The translations under genes were made by a program, and so were the position numbers. Below are positions 7,689 through 14,979 of a DNA stretch of 14,979 bases, one piece after another. This stretch comes from Chroococcidiopsidaceae cyanobacterium CP_BM_RX_35 (GTDB taxonomy: Bacteria; Cyanobacteriota; Cyanobacteriia; Cyanobacteriales; Chroococcidiopsidaceae). Under the pieces are notes generated by a model. It was not told the origin of the DNA. It searched no databases and was given only the letters and a program-made list of their open reading frames with translations. The stretch is taken from the NCBI GenBank assembly GCA_019242465.1, contig JAFAVL010000627.1, positions 1 to 14,979 on the forward strand. Reading direction: 5' to 3'. Each line of letters opens with the position of its first letter. The stretch's first letter is position 1.

Positions 7689-8414
7689 CTATGCTGCCGC
7701 TGCCACTACCCAAAACAGAATATCTACCAAAATAGTACTTAATACTGCGCCACTAAAAGCCCACCGATGGAGTTGCCTTTGGCGTAAAGGTAAGATACCG
7801 AGCGTTAGTAACACCAGGGCTAAGATGACCGCCCAGCTCTGTCCCCAAGGTGTCTGAACTTGCTCAATTGCACTTTGTAGGATGGGTGATGCCAGCGTTG
7901 GGTCAACCTGCATCAACTGACGCCAGTGAGGGATTAAATCAACTATATAGAAGTAAGCATCTGTTAGTACTGTGCCAGTTAAGGAACCCAGGTAGAAAAG
8001 GTTGCCTATCTTACCTCGACCTTGTCTCAGACCAACTAAGGCAAAAGGAAGACCAATCGATTCCACTGGTAAGTGAAGTAAAGGCTCCCAGCGCAGCCAA
8101 CCCCAGTAGAGTGACCCTGCCAACCAACTCCAGCTAAATCCTAGTAAGAGATCTCCCCACACCTGGGTTGAGGAACGAGACATCAAGACGAAGCTCAACC
8201 ACAGCCAAAACGCTGTCAAAGCTAGACTCATCGTCGGTAGCGCTCGTACCAGTGGGGCTTCAATAAATACTGGTATTGTTACCAGGAATACAGCTGCCGC
8301 AAAGACAAGCCAGGATTTTTGAGAGCTGATTTGCCACCATGCACGAGTAGAGTCATATCCGTCTCTGCCCAAGGGGGCAGAAGTTGTGTGTGCAGACAAC
8401 GTATTGTTGACCAA
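7689..8414 (-). CDS. DUF3120 family integral membrane protein
   Basis: A conserved cyanobacterial membrane protein of unknown function. The 241 aa contain about six hydrophobic segments, near 35-56, 61-79, 88-107, 118-128 with 138-160, 194-210 and 218-241. The early [21 protein letters not shown] segment is the part I recognise as DUF3120. The start is uncertain: the TTG at 8414 is the longest choice, no ATG occurs before residue 62, and no clear Shine-Dalgarno sequence is seen. The first 30 residues look soluble and variable. It sits upstream of psbU on the same strand with a 134-bp gap. This may reflect a shared thylakoid role, but nothing here proves it. Confidence 0.8.
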   Translation of the reverse strand: MVNNTLSAHTTSAPLGRDGYDSTRAWWQISSQKSWLVFAAAVFLVTIPVFIEAPLVRALPTMSLALTAFWLWLSFVLMSRSSTQVWGDLLLGFSWSWLAGSLYWGWLRWEPLLHLPVESIGLPFALVGLRQGRGKIGNLFYLGSLTGTVLTDAYFYIVDLIPHWRQLMQVDPTLASPILQSAIEQVQTPWGQSWAVILALVLLTLGILPLRQRQLHRWAFSGAVLSTILVDILFWVVAAAA

Positions 8415-8471
8415 CGGAATGTTAATATTGTTTACGTAACTTTACTTTACTCAAGATAACACAACAAAAAT

Positions 8472-8483
8472 CCCCCCTGGGGG
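8472..8483. other. Short C6-T-G5 palindrome in the DUF3120/uppP spacer
   Basis: CCCCCC-T-GGGGG could form only a 4-bp hairpin with a tight loop. On the minus strand it is followed by ATTTTTGTTGTG, which looks vaguely terminator-like but would lie upstream of DUF3120. Weak. Confidence 0.2.
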
Positions 8484-8515
8484 CATATTTATATTAGCTT
8501 AATTTTGGGTTTTGG

Positions 8516-8567
8516 GGAGTAGGGGGGAAGAGGCAGGGGTGCAGGGGGGAGGGAAGAGGCAGGGGGA
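8516..8567 (+). repeat. G-rich direct repeats in the DUF3120-uppP spacer
   Basis: GGGAAGAGGCAGGGG occurs exactly twice, at 8525-8539 and 8551-8565, a 26-bp period. The family nonamer GCAGGGGGG lies between them at 8541-8549. The many G-runs of three or more make a quadruplex possible on the plus strand. It lies about 100 bp upstream of uppP. Confidence 0.75.
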
Positions 8568-8606
8568 GCAAGGATATTACTGCTTGTCTTTTGTGGGAAA
8601 AAGCAA

Positions 8607-8636
8607 CTGGCAGTGCTGTTTCCTGTAGGCTATACA
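8607..8636 (+). promoter_or_regulatory. Candidate uppP promoter
   Basis: CTGGCA (8607-8612, four of six to TTGACA) and TATACA (8631-8636) are separated by 18 bp. This would place the transcript start near 8643, about 24 nt before the uppP ATG. Confidence 0.35.
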
Positions 8637-8666
8637 TGAAGGATTGTCTAAAGCCGCAAAACCCCT

Positions 8667-9563
8667 ATGATGGTCTCTCTACTCTTAGCTACCCCAACCT
8701 ATCCCGGTGATGTGGATTTGGGGTTTGTTCAATTGGGTTGGTTTAAGGTGATTGTTCTAGGCATCATCCAAGGCATTACGGAATTGCTACCAATCAGCAG
8801 TACTGCTCATTTGCGAGTGGTACCAGCTGTGTTGGGATGGCAAGACCCTGGCTCTGCATTCTCAGCAGCGATGCAACTTGCTAGTCTAGTAGCCGTCATT
8901 ACTTATTTTTGGCAAGACATAAAGGAATTGACAGGAGCGACCGTGAGAGCAGTTGCCAATCGCAACTACCAATCAGAACCATTTCGCATAGTGATGGGGA
9001 TTGTGGTGGGTACAATCCCGATTTGTATTTCTGGTTTGCTGTTAAAGAAGATCCTGAACATGCCCGATTCCCCTCTACGGAAATTGGAAGTTGTTGGGAT
9101 AGCTTGCATTGTGATGTCTCTTTTGCTGGCGCTAGCTGAAATGCAGGGCAAACATAATCGTAAATTCAACCAGCTAACGCTGTGGGATGGGCTGTTGGTT
9201 GGAATTGCACAAGCTTTTGCGCCAATTCCAGGAGTTTCCCGATCGGGTTCGACAATCACTGCTGCTATTGCTCTGAGAATGGAGCGAGAGACAGCAGCGA
9301 GATTCTCCTTCCTACTAGGTATACCAGCCGTACTATTGGCAGGGGCAGTAGAGTTGCACACCCTCCTGCAGGCGCATCTGAATGCTTATGGCTGGCTCGT
9401 TTTGTTAGTTGGTTTGACTTCTGCCAGTATTTCAGCCTTCTTAGCGATTTACTTGCTCTTGCGCTACCTAGAAAAGCAGAGTACTTGGATATTTGTCTGG
9501 TATCGCCTGGGATTGGGGATATTTTTGCTAGTTAGTCTAAAAACAGGATTTTTACACAACTAG
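8667..9563 (+). CDS. uppP: Undecaprenyl-diphosphatase UppP (BacA family)
   Basis: A membrane phosphatase that converts undecaprenyl diphosphate to undecaprenyl phosphate, recycling the lipid carrier of peptidoglycan and other envelope polymers; extra copies can confer bacitracin resistance. The 298 aa have the usual length and about eight hydrophobic segments. Both catalytic motifs are present: GIIQGITELLPISSTAHL (32-49) with E39, the SST at 44-46 and H48, and PGVSRSG (188-194) with R192. The usual G before H48 is A, a common variant in cyanobacterial proteins. The start has two consecutive ATG codons and only a weak ribosome site. It leads a plus-strand run with the radical SAM gene (41 bp later) and the GHL10 gene. 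Confidence 0.96.
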   Translation: MMVSLLLATPTYPGDVDLGFVQLGWFKVIVLGIIQGITELLPISSTAHLRVVPAVLGWQDPGSAFSAAMQLASLVAVITYFWQDIKELTGATVRAVANRNYQSEPFRIVMGIVVGTIPICISGLLLKKILNMPDSPLRKLEVVGIACIVMSLLLALAEMQGKHNRKFNQLTLWDGLLVGIAQAFAPIPGVSRSGSTITAAIALRMERETAARFSFLLGIPAVLLAGAVELHTLLQAHLNAYGWLVLLVGLTSASISAFLAIYLLLRYLEKQSTWIFVWYRLGLGIFLLVSLKTGFLHN

Positions 9564-9604
9564 AACTCGTTTAATTCAGCACAGCATGAACTCTATTAAG
9601 ACTT

Positions 9605-10930
9605 ATGAGCCTTTCGATTCGTCCTGCCTTGATTACGACAGTTCTGCCTGGTTCGATTGCTGCTGAAGTAGGATTTGAGCCGGGCGATCGCCTCGTCACG
9701 ATTAACGGTAGCCGACCGCGCGATCTGATCGACTATCAATTTTTGTGCGCTGATGAAGTCTTAGAGCTAGAAGTCTTAGATGCATCTGGGAAAACTCATC
9801 AAGTTGAAATTGAGAAAGACTACGATGAAGACTTAGGTTTGGAATTTGATAGCGCCCTGTTTGATGGCCTCATTCAATGCAACAACCGCTGTCCTTTTTG
9901 TTTTATAGATCAGCAGCCCCCTGGTAAACGACAGAGCTTGTATCTGAAAGATGACGACTACCGCCTCAGCTTTCTCTATGGCTCGTACCTGACCTTAACT
10001 AATCTGCCGCCACAGGAATGGGAGCGGATTGAGCAACTGCGGCTCTCTCCCCTTTATGTTTCTGTTCATGCTACAGAGCCAGAAGTCAGAACCCGACTAT
10101 TGAAAAATCATCGGGCTGGTCAAATTTTGACCCAGTTGGAGTGGTTTCAAGCCCGGCGACTGCAAATTCATGCCCAAGTCGTTGTTTGTCCTGGGATCAA
10201 CGATGACATACATTTGGAACGGACGCTACTAGATTTAGCCTCATTCCATCAGGGCGAAGTGCCAACTGTTGCTTCGGTGGCGGTTGTACCAGTGGGGTTA
10301 ACCCGCTTTCGTCCCATAGAAGATGAACTGATGCCTGTGAGCCGAGAAAAAGCGGTCGAGGTCATTCTTCAAGTCCAGGCTTTGCAGCAGAGATTCCGGC
10401 AACAGCTACAGTCTACCTTTGTCTGGTTAGCTGACGAGTGGTTTCTGATAGCTGGTACAGAGTTGCCGCCAGAATCTCATTACGAAGACTATCCCCAAAT
10501 TGATAATGGTGTAGGTTCCATTCGCTCTTTCCTCAAACAATTTCAACATGCGGCTTTGTCTCTACCGACACGAATATGCTACCCACGAAGGCTGACTTGG
10601 GTGGTGGGCAATGCCGTTGAACAGGCCTTTCAACCCATCGTTCAACGACTTAACCAAGTTGAAGGTTTAGAAGTCAATATGGCAGCACTGTGCAGCAATT
10701 ACTGGGGGCAGGCAATTACTGTCACAGGGTTACTTACTGGTCAAGACTTACTGCAAAAACTTCAGGGTAAATACTTGGGCGATGCTATTTTGCTACCTGT
10801 TATAATGCTTAAGCACGGAGATTATTGTTTTTTGGATGACGTGACAGTTGAAGAACTAGCCCGTAAAATTGGGACGTCAATCGTCCCTATTAGGGGAATG
10901 GAAGAGCTAATCAAGGCTTGTATTTCTTAA
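9605..10930 (+). CDS. PDZ / radical SAM / DUF512 protein, TIGR03279 family
   Basis: A cyanobacterial iron-sulfur protein without known function. In order: a PDZ-like domain at about 5-70 (VLPGSIAAEVGFEPGDRLVTING), a radical SAM-type C-x3-C-x2-C at C92, C96 and C99 (CNNRCPFCFIDQ), a radical SAM-like core with YGSYLTLTN and VSVHATEP strands, and a C-terminal DUF512 region. I recognise it as the family annotated as a putative FeS-containing cyanobacterial oxidoreductase. The 441-aa length is normal. No signal peptide is seen, so it is probably cytosolic; the PDZ-like part suggests binding to a protein end. Its TAA overlaps the ATG of the GHL10 gene (TAATG), implying translational coupling. The substrate is unknown. 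Confidence 0.9.
   Translation: MSLSIRPALITTVLPGSIAAEVGFEPGDRLVTINGSRPRDLIDYQFLCADEVLELEVLDASGKTHQVEIEKDYDEDLGLEFDSALFDGLIQCNNRCPFCFIDQQPPGKRQSLYLKDDDYRLSFLYGSYLTLTNLPPQEWERIEQLRLSPLYVSVHATEPEVRTRLLKNHRAGQILTQLEWFQARRLQIHAQVVVCPGINDDIHLERTLLDLASFHQGEVPTVASVAVVPVGLTRFRPIEDELMPVSREKAVEVILQVQALQQRFRQQLQSTFVWLADEWFLIAGTELPPESHYEDYPQIDNGVGSIRSFLKQFQHAALSLPTRICYPRRLTWVVGNAVEQAFQPIVQRLNQVEGLEVNMAALCSNYWGQAITVTGLLTGQDLLQKLQGKYLGDAILLPVIMLKHGDYCFLDDVTVEELARKIGTSIVPIRGMEELIKACIS
9684..9691. repeat. HIP1 octamer GCGATCGC
   Basis: An exact copy, extended to GGCGATCGCC, within the PDZ part of the radical SAM gene. Confidence 0.9.
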
Positions 10931-13893
10931 TGATTATTAAATCTTATTTATCAGTATTACAACCGGGACCAGGGTCTCAACAAAAGAATAAGGATCAGGA
11001 GTCGGGAATCAGAAGAGGAAAGTTTTCTGGTTCTTGGCTACTCACCGCTCCTGGCTTTTGGGTTCTAACTTTTTACTTTTTACTTTTTCAGCCAGCTGCT
11101 GTTATAGCACAGCAAACGGTATTGAGCGTGGTCAAGAGCCAGGAAAATGCCAGCCAATGGACGGGAATTCAAGCCCGATTACAGGCGGCTGGGGTGAGTT
11201 ACTGCGCAATCGATCTGTCTAGTGTGAAGAGTGCGGTCGATTTGGGCAATACAGCCGTGCTGTTTTTGCCAAATATTGAGACCTTAACACCAACCCAGGC
11301 GATCGCGCTGAATGACTGGCTCAGTCAAGGTGGGCATGTAATTGCGAGTGGTCCTGTAGGCAGCCTTTCGGAGCCAGGAGTGCGCCAGATGTTAAGAGCT
11401 ATGCTGGGTGGTTATTGGGGATTCAACCTCACCACTCCAGCTAAATTGGAACCTCTGCGTAACAGCACACTTCTTGTGTGGCTGCATACATCCGGACTTG
11501 CTGGAAATGTGAGTGGCGGCGTTGTGATCCCAACAACGTTGAACAGTCAACCCGCTGCCATCTGGGAGTCAAAAAGTAGTGCCCCAGCTGTTGTGACGAC
11601 CGATCAAGCAGCTCTTTTAGGCTGGACTTGGGGGGTAGATGCGGCATCATCAGTCCAACTAGATAGTGCCTGGTTACGAGCACTCCTCAGCCATTATCTT
11701 CAGCTTTCCTCTGGGACAACAACCAATTCCACCTGCCCAAGCCCAGTGGTTCAAACGGCCAGCACCTCCAGTCTCAACCCAACACCAGCAGCCACGCAAC
11801 CCCAACCAACCCCCCCTGTCTCCATGCAGGCAGCTCCCACCGAACCAGCCGCCAAGCCACAACTCCAAACACCCCCAATTCGCCCAGCAGCTCCAAACGC
11901 TACAGCCAAGCCACAACCTAAACCACCTCCAAAAGTTCGCCCAGCGTCTCCATCACCATCCTCAAATAGCATTTCTGCCGATCCCCCGATCCCCCCATCA
12001 CCCCATCCCTTCCTCTCCCCCTCATCAACCCAACAGTCAAAGGAAGCAACCGAACAATTAATCCGCCAAGGTTTAGAAGTTTTGCCTGGTGCTAGAGAGC
12101 CCGTTAACGGCATTCAAGCTATCTCCTTACCGCAAGAGCTAGAAAACATGATTGGTCGGTTTGAGAGTGCAGAGCTAGACGCTAATGCCAAAAACAGCAC
12201 GCCAGGGACTAAACCAACACCAGTGAACGAGGGTACTCAGGTCGCCAGTACTAACGTCGATCTTCTCGGTTCATCAATGCCAATGACACCACCAGCCACA
12301 GTTGTTGCCCAAGCCAGAGACATTGCCAAAGTCTTACCTCAGTTGATTGAACAAAAAAACTACACAGCTGCAAGACAGCAGTGGCTTAAAGCTCAGCGGC
12401 TATTGTGGAACAACTACCCGACAGACCGCAATTTAGCCCAGCCAGAAATCCGGGCAATATGGTTAGACCGAGCCACGATTGTACGCGCTGGGTCAGAGCA
12501 GCGACTGGCGCAGATATTTGACCAGTTAGCGGCAGCAGGAATTAACACAGTATTTTTTGAAACTATCAACGCCGGTTACCCTATCTACCCCAGTCAAGTT
12601 GCACCGCAGCCTAACCCCTTGGTGCGGGGGTGGGACCCATTAGCTGTTGCCGTCAAGTTAGCCCACGAGCGCGGCATGGAGTTACATGCTTGGGTATGGA
12701 CGTTTGCGGTGGGCAACCAGCGGCACAACTTGCTGGTTGGTCTACCAGCAAATTATCCCGGACCAGTGCTTGCTGCTCATCCCGACTGGGCAAGCTATGA
12801 CAACTACGGCAGTTTGTTTCCCCCTGGTCAAGGCAAACCTTTCTTAGACCCAGCCAATCCAGCAGCACGACAATATTTACTGCAAATGTTTGAGGAGATC
12901 GTCAGCCGCTATCAGGTGGATGGGCTCCAGTTAGATTACATTCGCTATCCCTTCCAAGATCCGAGCGCTGAACGCAGCTACGGCTATGGAATGGCAGCTC
13001 GTCAAATGTTTCAGCAGATGGCTGGGGTTGACCCAGCACAAATTTCCCCTCGTGATCGCGACCTCTGGCAGAAGTGGACAGATTTTCGTACCCAACAAAT
13101 TGATAGCTTTGTGGCGCAAGTGTCCCATCAACTAAGGCAGCAGCGTCCTAACCTGATCCTCTCGGTAGCTGTCTATGCCTTCTCAGAACACGACCGAGTT
13201 AACAAGCTACAGCAGCATTGGGAAGTCTGGGCGCGGCGGGGAGATGTCGATCTACTTGTTCCAATGACCTATGCTACAGATACATATCGCTTCCAACATC
13301 TCGCCCAACCCTGGCTGAACTCGGTGGACTTAGGTTCAACTTTAATATTGCCAGGAATTCGCCTGCTGGACTTGCCGTTAGCTGTGGCAATGGATCAAAT
13401 CCAATTGGTGCGGGACTTACCAGTAAGCGGTTATTCCCTGTTTGCTGCGGGAAATCTCAGTCATGACCTGGAAACGGTCTTTCAGCATACCCAAGGCGGT
13501 AATAACAGCACAGCTCCTATCCCTTACCGCCAACCGTTCCAGACAGCAGCTGTCCGGTTTGCGGCTCTAGAACAGGAATGGAATTTTCTATTAGCTAACC
13601 AACGATTGTGGCTGCGGGAGCCAGATCTCTCATCCTGGCGCACGCAATCGCAAGAGCTGGCAACAACTTTGAATGACTTGGCTACTGCTCCTTCTACCAG
13701 TCGGTCGGCAGCGGCTAGAGCCGCCTTAACAGCTTTTGAGTCGCACTTTCAGGAATGGATGCGTCTCCAGGCCCTGGAGCATCCCTATCAGGTGACAGTA
13801 TGGTCTAATCGGCTCAATACCATAGAAATGCTTTTGCGCTACGGCAATCGAGTCGTCTTAAAGCAAGCCTTTCCCACCATGGCTGAACATTGA
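10930..13893 (+). CDS. Exported glycoside hydrolase-like GHL10 (DUF187) protein with N-terminal domain and Pro-rich linker
   Basis: A large 987-aa exported protein. I chose the ATG at 10930 because it forms TAATG with the preceding stop; a TTG at 10918 would add four residues. A long polar leader is followed by a hydrophobic core at about 37-56 and an AVIA-QQ cleavage site after residue 60. Residues 61-258 form an alpha/beta domain resembling class I glutamine amidotransferase-like folds (VLFLPNIETL, GGHVIASG) without a recognisable catalytic cysteine. A Pro/Gln/Ser-rich linker covers 260-375. The GHL10 TIM-barrel domain spans about 505-850, with AIWLDRAT, GINTVFFETINAGYPIYPS, LHAWVWTFAVGN, GLQLDYIRYP and LLVPMTYA. 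A helical tail follows. The E. coli GHL10 protein DigH cleaves denuded peptidoglycan glycans, so an envelope glycan role is plausible but inferred. The gene has repeat-derived segments in the signal peptide and linker. Confidence 0.88.
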   Translation: MIIKSYLSVLQPGPGSQQKNKDQESGIRRGKFSGSWLLTAPGFWVLTFYFLLFQPAAVIAQQTVLSVVKSQENASQWTGIQARLQAAGVSYCAIDLSSVKSAVDLGNTAVLFLPNIETLTPTQAIALNDWLSQGGHVIASGPVGSLSEPGVRQMLRAMLGGYWGFNLTTPAKLEPLRNSTLLVWLHTSGLAGNVSGGVVIPTTLNSQPAAIWESKSSAPAVVTTDQAALLGWTWGVDAASSVQLDSAWLRALLSHYLQLSSGTTTNSTCPSPVVQTASTSSLNPTPAATQPQPTPPVSMQAAPTEPAAKPQLQTPPIRPAAPNATAKPQPKPPPKVRPASPSPSSNSISADPPIPPSPHPFLSPSSTQQSKEATEQLIRQGLEVLPGAREPVNGIQAISLPQELENMIGRFESAELDANAKNSTPGTKPTPVNEGTQVASTNVDLLGSSMPMTPPATVVAQARDIAKVLPQLIEQKNYTAARQQWLKAQRLLWNNYPTDRNLAQPEIRAIWLDRATIVRAGSEQRLAQIFDQLAAAGINTVFFETINAGYPIYPSQVAPQPNPLVRGWDPLAVAVKLAHERGMELHAWVWTFAVGNQRHNLLVGLPANYPGPVLAAHPDWASYDNYGSLFPPGQGKPFLDPANPAARQYLLQMFEEIVSRYQVDGLQLDYIRYPFQDPSAERSYGYGMAARQMFQQMAGVDPAQISPRDRDLWQKWTDFRTQQIDSFVAQVSHQLRQQRPNLILSVAVYAFSEHDRVNKLQQHWEVWARRGDVDLLVPMTYATDTYRFQHLAQPWLNSVDLGSTLILPGIRLLDLPLAVAMDQIQLVRDLPVSGYSLFAAGNLSHDLETVFQHTQGGNNSTAPIPYRQPFQTAAVRFAALEQEWNFLLANQRLWLREPDLSSWRTQSQELATTLNDLATAPSTSRSAAARAALTAFESHFQEWMRLQALEHPYQVTVWSNRLNTIEMLLRYGNRVVLKQAFPTMAEH
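11068..11088 (+). repeat. Tandem heptamer ACTTTTT x3 inside the GHL10 signal peptide
   Basis: Three exact units at 11068, 11075 and 11082 encode TFYFLLF, the core of the signal peptide hydrophobic segment. The preceding 10980-11065 stretch (AGGAGTCGGGAATCAG, then CTCCTGGCTTTTGGGTTC) also looks like cyanobacterial intergenic repeat sequence. Confidence 0.75.
11299..11306. repeat. HIP1 octamer GCGATCGC
   Basis: An exact copy inside the N-terminal domain of the GHL10 gene. Confidence 0.9.
11851..11945 (+). repeat. Imperfect duplication in the Pro-rich linker
   Basis: GCCAAGCCACAAC occurs at 11851-11863 and 11905-11917, and TTCGCCCAGC at 11879-11888 and 11936-11945. The unit is thus about 54 bp (57 at its distal end, one extra codon). 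The encoded copies are AKPQLQTPPIRPAAP and AKPQPKPPPKVRPASP. Confidence 0.7.
11981..12029. repeat. C-rich repeat-like tract in the GHL10 linker
   Basis: The reverse complement contains GATGGGGTGATGGGGGGAT, matching the style of G-rich intergenic repeats of cyanobacteria. It is read in frame as residues 351-367 (DPPIPPSPHPFLSPSST). Confidence 0.5.
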
Positions 13894-13895
13894 GA

Positions 13896-13945
13896 AGAAG
13901 CAGGGTGCAGGGGGGGGAAGAAGAGGAAAGGGGGCAGGGGGGAAA
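13896..13945 (+). repeat. G-rich repeat between the GHL10 gene and purL
   Basis: The family nonamer GCAGGGGGG occurs at 13907-13915 and 13934-13942 in an A/G-only context, starting just after the GHL10 stop. Runs of G up to eight make a quadruplex possible. No inverted partner of comparable length is seen; a partial C-rich stretch (ACCCTCCTACCTCC) follows. Confidence 0.7.
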
Positions 13946-14015
13946 GAACCCTCCTACCTCCTAGTGTAGGGAAAATCGATAAAATGAAGCTCGTGCTGTT
14001 TTTTGCAAAGCGCCA

Positions 14016-14979
14016 ATGTCCAGCATCACGCCTGCTCCATTCTCTGCTGAAGAAATTGCTGCTGAAGCTTTGAAGCTTGAAGAATATGAAGAAATTGTTC
14101 GAAGGCTAGGACGTCATCCGAATCGAGCTGAACTGGGAATGTTTGGCGTTATGTGGTCGGAACATTGCTGCTACAAAAACTCTCGTCCGCTACTAAAGCA
14201 ATTTCCCACGACAGGCGATCGCATTCTCGTTGGTCCTGGAGAAAATGCTGGTGTTGTGGACTTGGGTGATGGGTTGCGCTTAGCGTTTAAGATTGAATCC
14301 CACAACCACCCGTCAGCAGTTGAACCGTTTCAAGGAGCTGCGACGGGAGTGGGAGGTATCTTAAGGGACATTTTTACCATGGGAGCACGTCCCATCGCTT
14401 TGCTAAATTCCCTGCGCTTTGGTCCTCTAGAAGATGCCCATACGCGCCGATTGTTCACAGGCGTCGTTTCTGGCATTGCTCACTATGGTAATGCGGTTGG
14501 TGTCCCCACCGTTGGGGGCGAAATCTACTTTGACCCAGCCTACTCTAATAATCCTCTAGTGAATGTGATGGCACTGGGGTTAATGGAAACTGCAGAAATT
14601 GTTAAATCTGGTGCAGTTGGCTTGGGTAATCCGGTGCTATATGTAGGTTCCACTACTGGTCGAGATGGTATGGGAGGCGCCAGCTTTGCCAGCGCCGAAT
14701 TGAGTGATGAGTTGGAACAAGACCGGCCAGCAGTGCAGGTGGGGGACCCTTTTTTGGAAAAATCTTTAATAGAGGCTTGCTTGGAGGCATTTCAGACTGG
14801 TGCAGTCGTCGCGGCTCAAGATATGGGGGCAGCTGGAATTACCTGTTCCACATCAGAAATGGCTGCTAGAGGTGGCGTTGGAATTGAACTAGATCTAGAC
14901 AGGATTCCAGTGCGAGAAACTGGGATGGTGCCATATGAATACCTACTTTCTGAATCTCAGGAGCGGATGCTATTTGTTG
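14016..14979 (+). CDS. purL: Phosphoribosylformylglycinamidine synthase subunit PurL, 3' end missing
   Basis: The synthetase subunit of the fourth purine-synthesis step: ATP-dependent amination of FGAR to FGAM, with ammonia supplied by PurQ and a PurS bridge. The window holds the first 321 codons plus one base and ends in open frame; the family is about 780 aa, so about 40 percent is seen. Visible are [18 protein letters not shown] with H50 of the active site, the ATP/Mg segment [20 protein letters not shown] at about 94-113, [20 protein letters not shown], the [11 protein letters not shown] strand, [10 protein letters not shown] and the [16 protein letters not shown] loop. The start gives [17 protein letters not shown], a normal N-terminus. 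No strong Shine-Dalgarno sequence is seen. It is 122 bp after the GHL10 gene with a repeat between, so it is probably transcribed separately. Confidence 0.96.
   Translation, partial: MSSITPAPFSAEEIAAEALKLEEYEEIVRRLGRHPNRAELGMFGVMWSEHCCYKNSRPLLKQFPTTGDRILVGPGENAGVVDLGDGLRLAFKIESHNHPSAVEPFQGAATGVGGILRDIFTMGARPIALLNSLRFGPLEDAHTRRLFTGVVSGIAHYGNAVGVPTVGGEIYFDPAYSNNPLVNVMALGLMETAEIVKSGAVGLGNPVLYVGSTTGRDGMGGASFASAELSDELEQDRPAVQVGDPFLEKSLIEACLEAFQTGAVVAAQDMGAAGITCSTSEMAARGGVGIELDLDRIPVRETGMVPYEYLLSESQERMLFV
14215..14222. repeat. HIP1 octamer GCGATCGC
   Basis: An exact copy inside purL. Confidence 0.9.

Noticed and set aside
7555..7713. 53-residue N-terminal extension of PsbU
   Set aside because: It starts with TTG inside the DUF3120 gene, does not resemble PsbU and would bury the signal peptide.
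8516..8567. CRISPR-like array from the G-rich direct repeats
   Set aside because: There are only two 15-bp units with a G-rich spacer of 11 bp, no further units and no cas genes.
9586..9663. ATG 19 bp upstream of the radical SAM gene
   Set aside because: It is out of frame and stops after about 26 codons.
11666..12113. Long Pro/Gln-rich or Gly/Trp-rich ORFs on both strands over the GHL10 linker
   Set aside because: They are shadows created by the C-rich, low-complexity coding sequence of the real gene.
13984..14070. ATG-initiated ORF starting 32 bp before purL
   Set aside because: It is out of frame with purL, ends after about 30 codons and has no protein-like features; the purL frame at 14016 matches the family.
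14021..14110. Repeated GCTGAAGAAATTGCTGCTGAAG in the purL 5' end as a DNA repeat
   Set aside because: It reflects an Ala/Glu-rich helix in the normal PurL N-terminus.

Overview
This window is ordinary chromosomal DNA of a cyanobacterium. The evidence is direct: an extrinsic photosystem II subunit (PsbU), the photosystem I biogenesis factor BtpA, a vitamin K epoxide reductase-thioredoxin fusion of the phototroph type, a cyanobacteria-specific PDZ/radical SAM protein, five copies of the HIP1 octamer GCGATCGC, heptamer short tandem repeats (STRRs) and G-rich intergenic repeats. The repeat load suggests a large-genome lineage (Nostocales or Chroococcidiopsis-like), but the genus cannot be named from the sequence alone.

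Layout. 1-60: a perfect G/C-rich palindrome. 73-2868, minus strand: rimO followed by a DEAD-box RNA helicase of the CrhR type, the same gene pair known as a dicistron in Synechocystis. 2869-3408: divergent spacer holding one terminator-like hairpin. 3409-5260, plus strand: btpA and the VKOR-thioredoxin gene, 25 bp apart. 5261-5335: G-rich inverted repeat between convergent genes. 5336-8414, minus strand: a DUF3120 membrane protein, psbU and nadB (listed 5' to 3'), with a hairpin terminator between psbU and nadB. 8415-8666: divergent spacer with G-rich direct repeats. 8667-13893, plus strand: uppP, the PDZ/radical SAM/DUF512 protein and a large exported GHL10 protein, closely packed and ending in a TAATG overlap. 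14016-end: the first 321 codons of purL, cut by the window edge.

Functionally the genes are housekeeping: translation and cold/redox RNA handling (rimO, crhR), photosystem biogenesis and lumenal disulfide formation (btpA, VKOR, psbU), NAD and purine synthesis (nadB, purL), and cell-envelope lipid carrier recycling (uppP). The least understood part is the uppP - radical SAM - GHL10 cluster. A reasonable inference is an envelope or peptidoglycan role for the GHL10 protein.

The most unusual signal is repeat DNA that appears to have entered coding sequence. The hydrophobic core of the GHL10 signal peptide is written by three tandem ACTTTTT heptamers. Part of its proline-rich linker is a C-rich tract resembling the reverse complement of cyanobacterial intergenic repeats. 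The btpA C-terminus ends in a CTGAAGT heptamer doublet. I found no CRISPR array, tRNA, rRNA, transposase or phage gene, and no clear candidate for a wholly new system.
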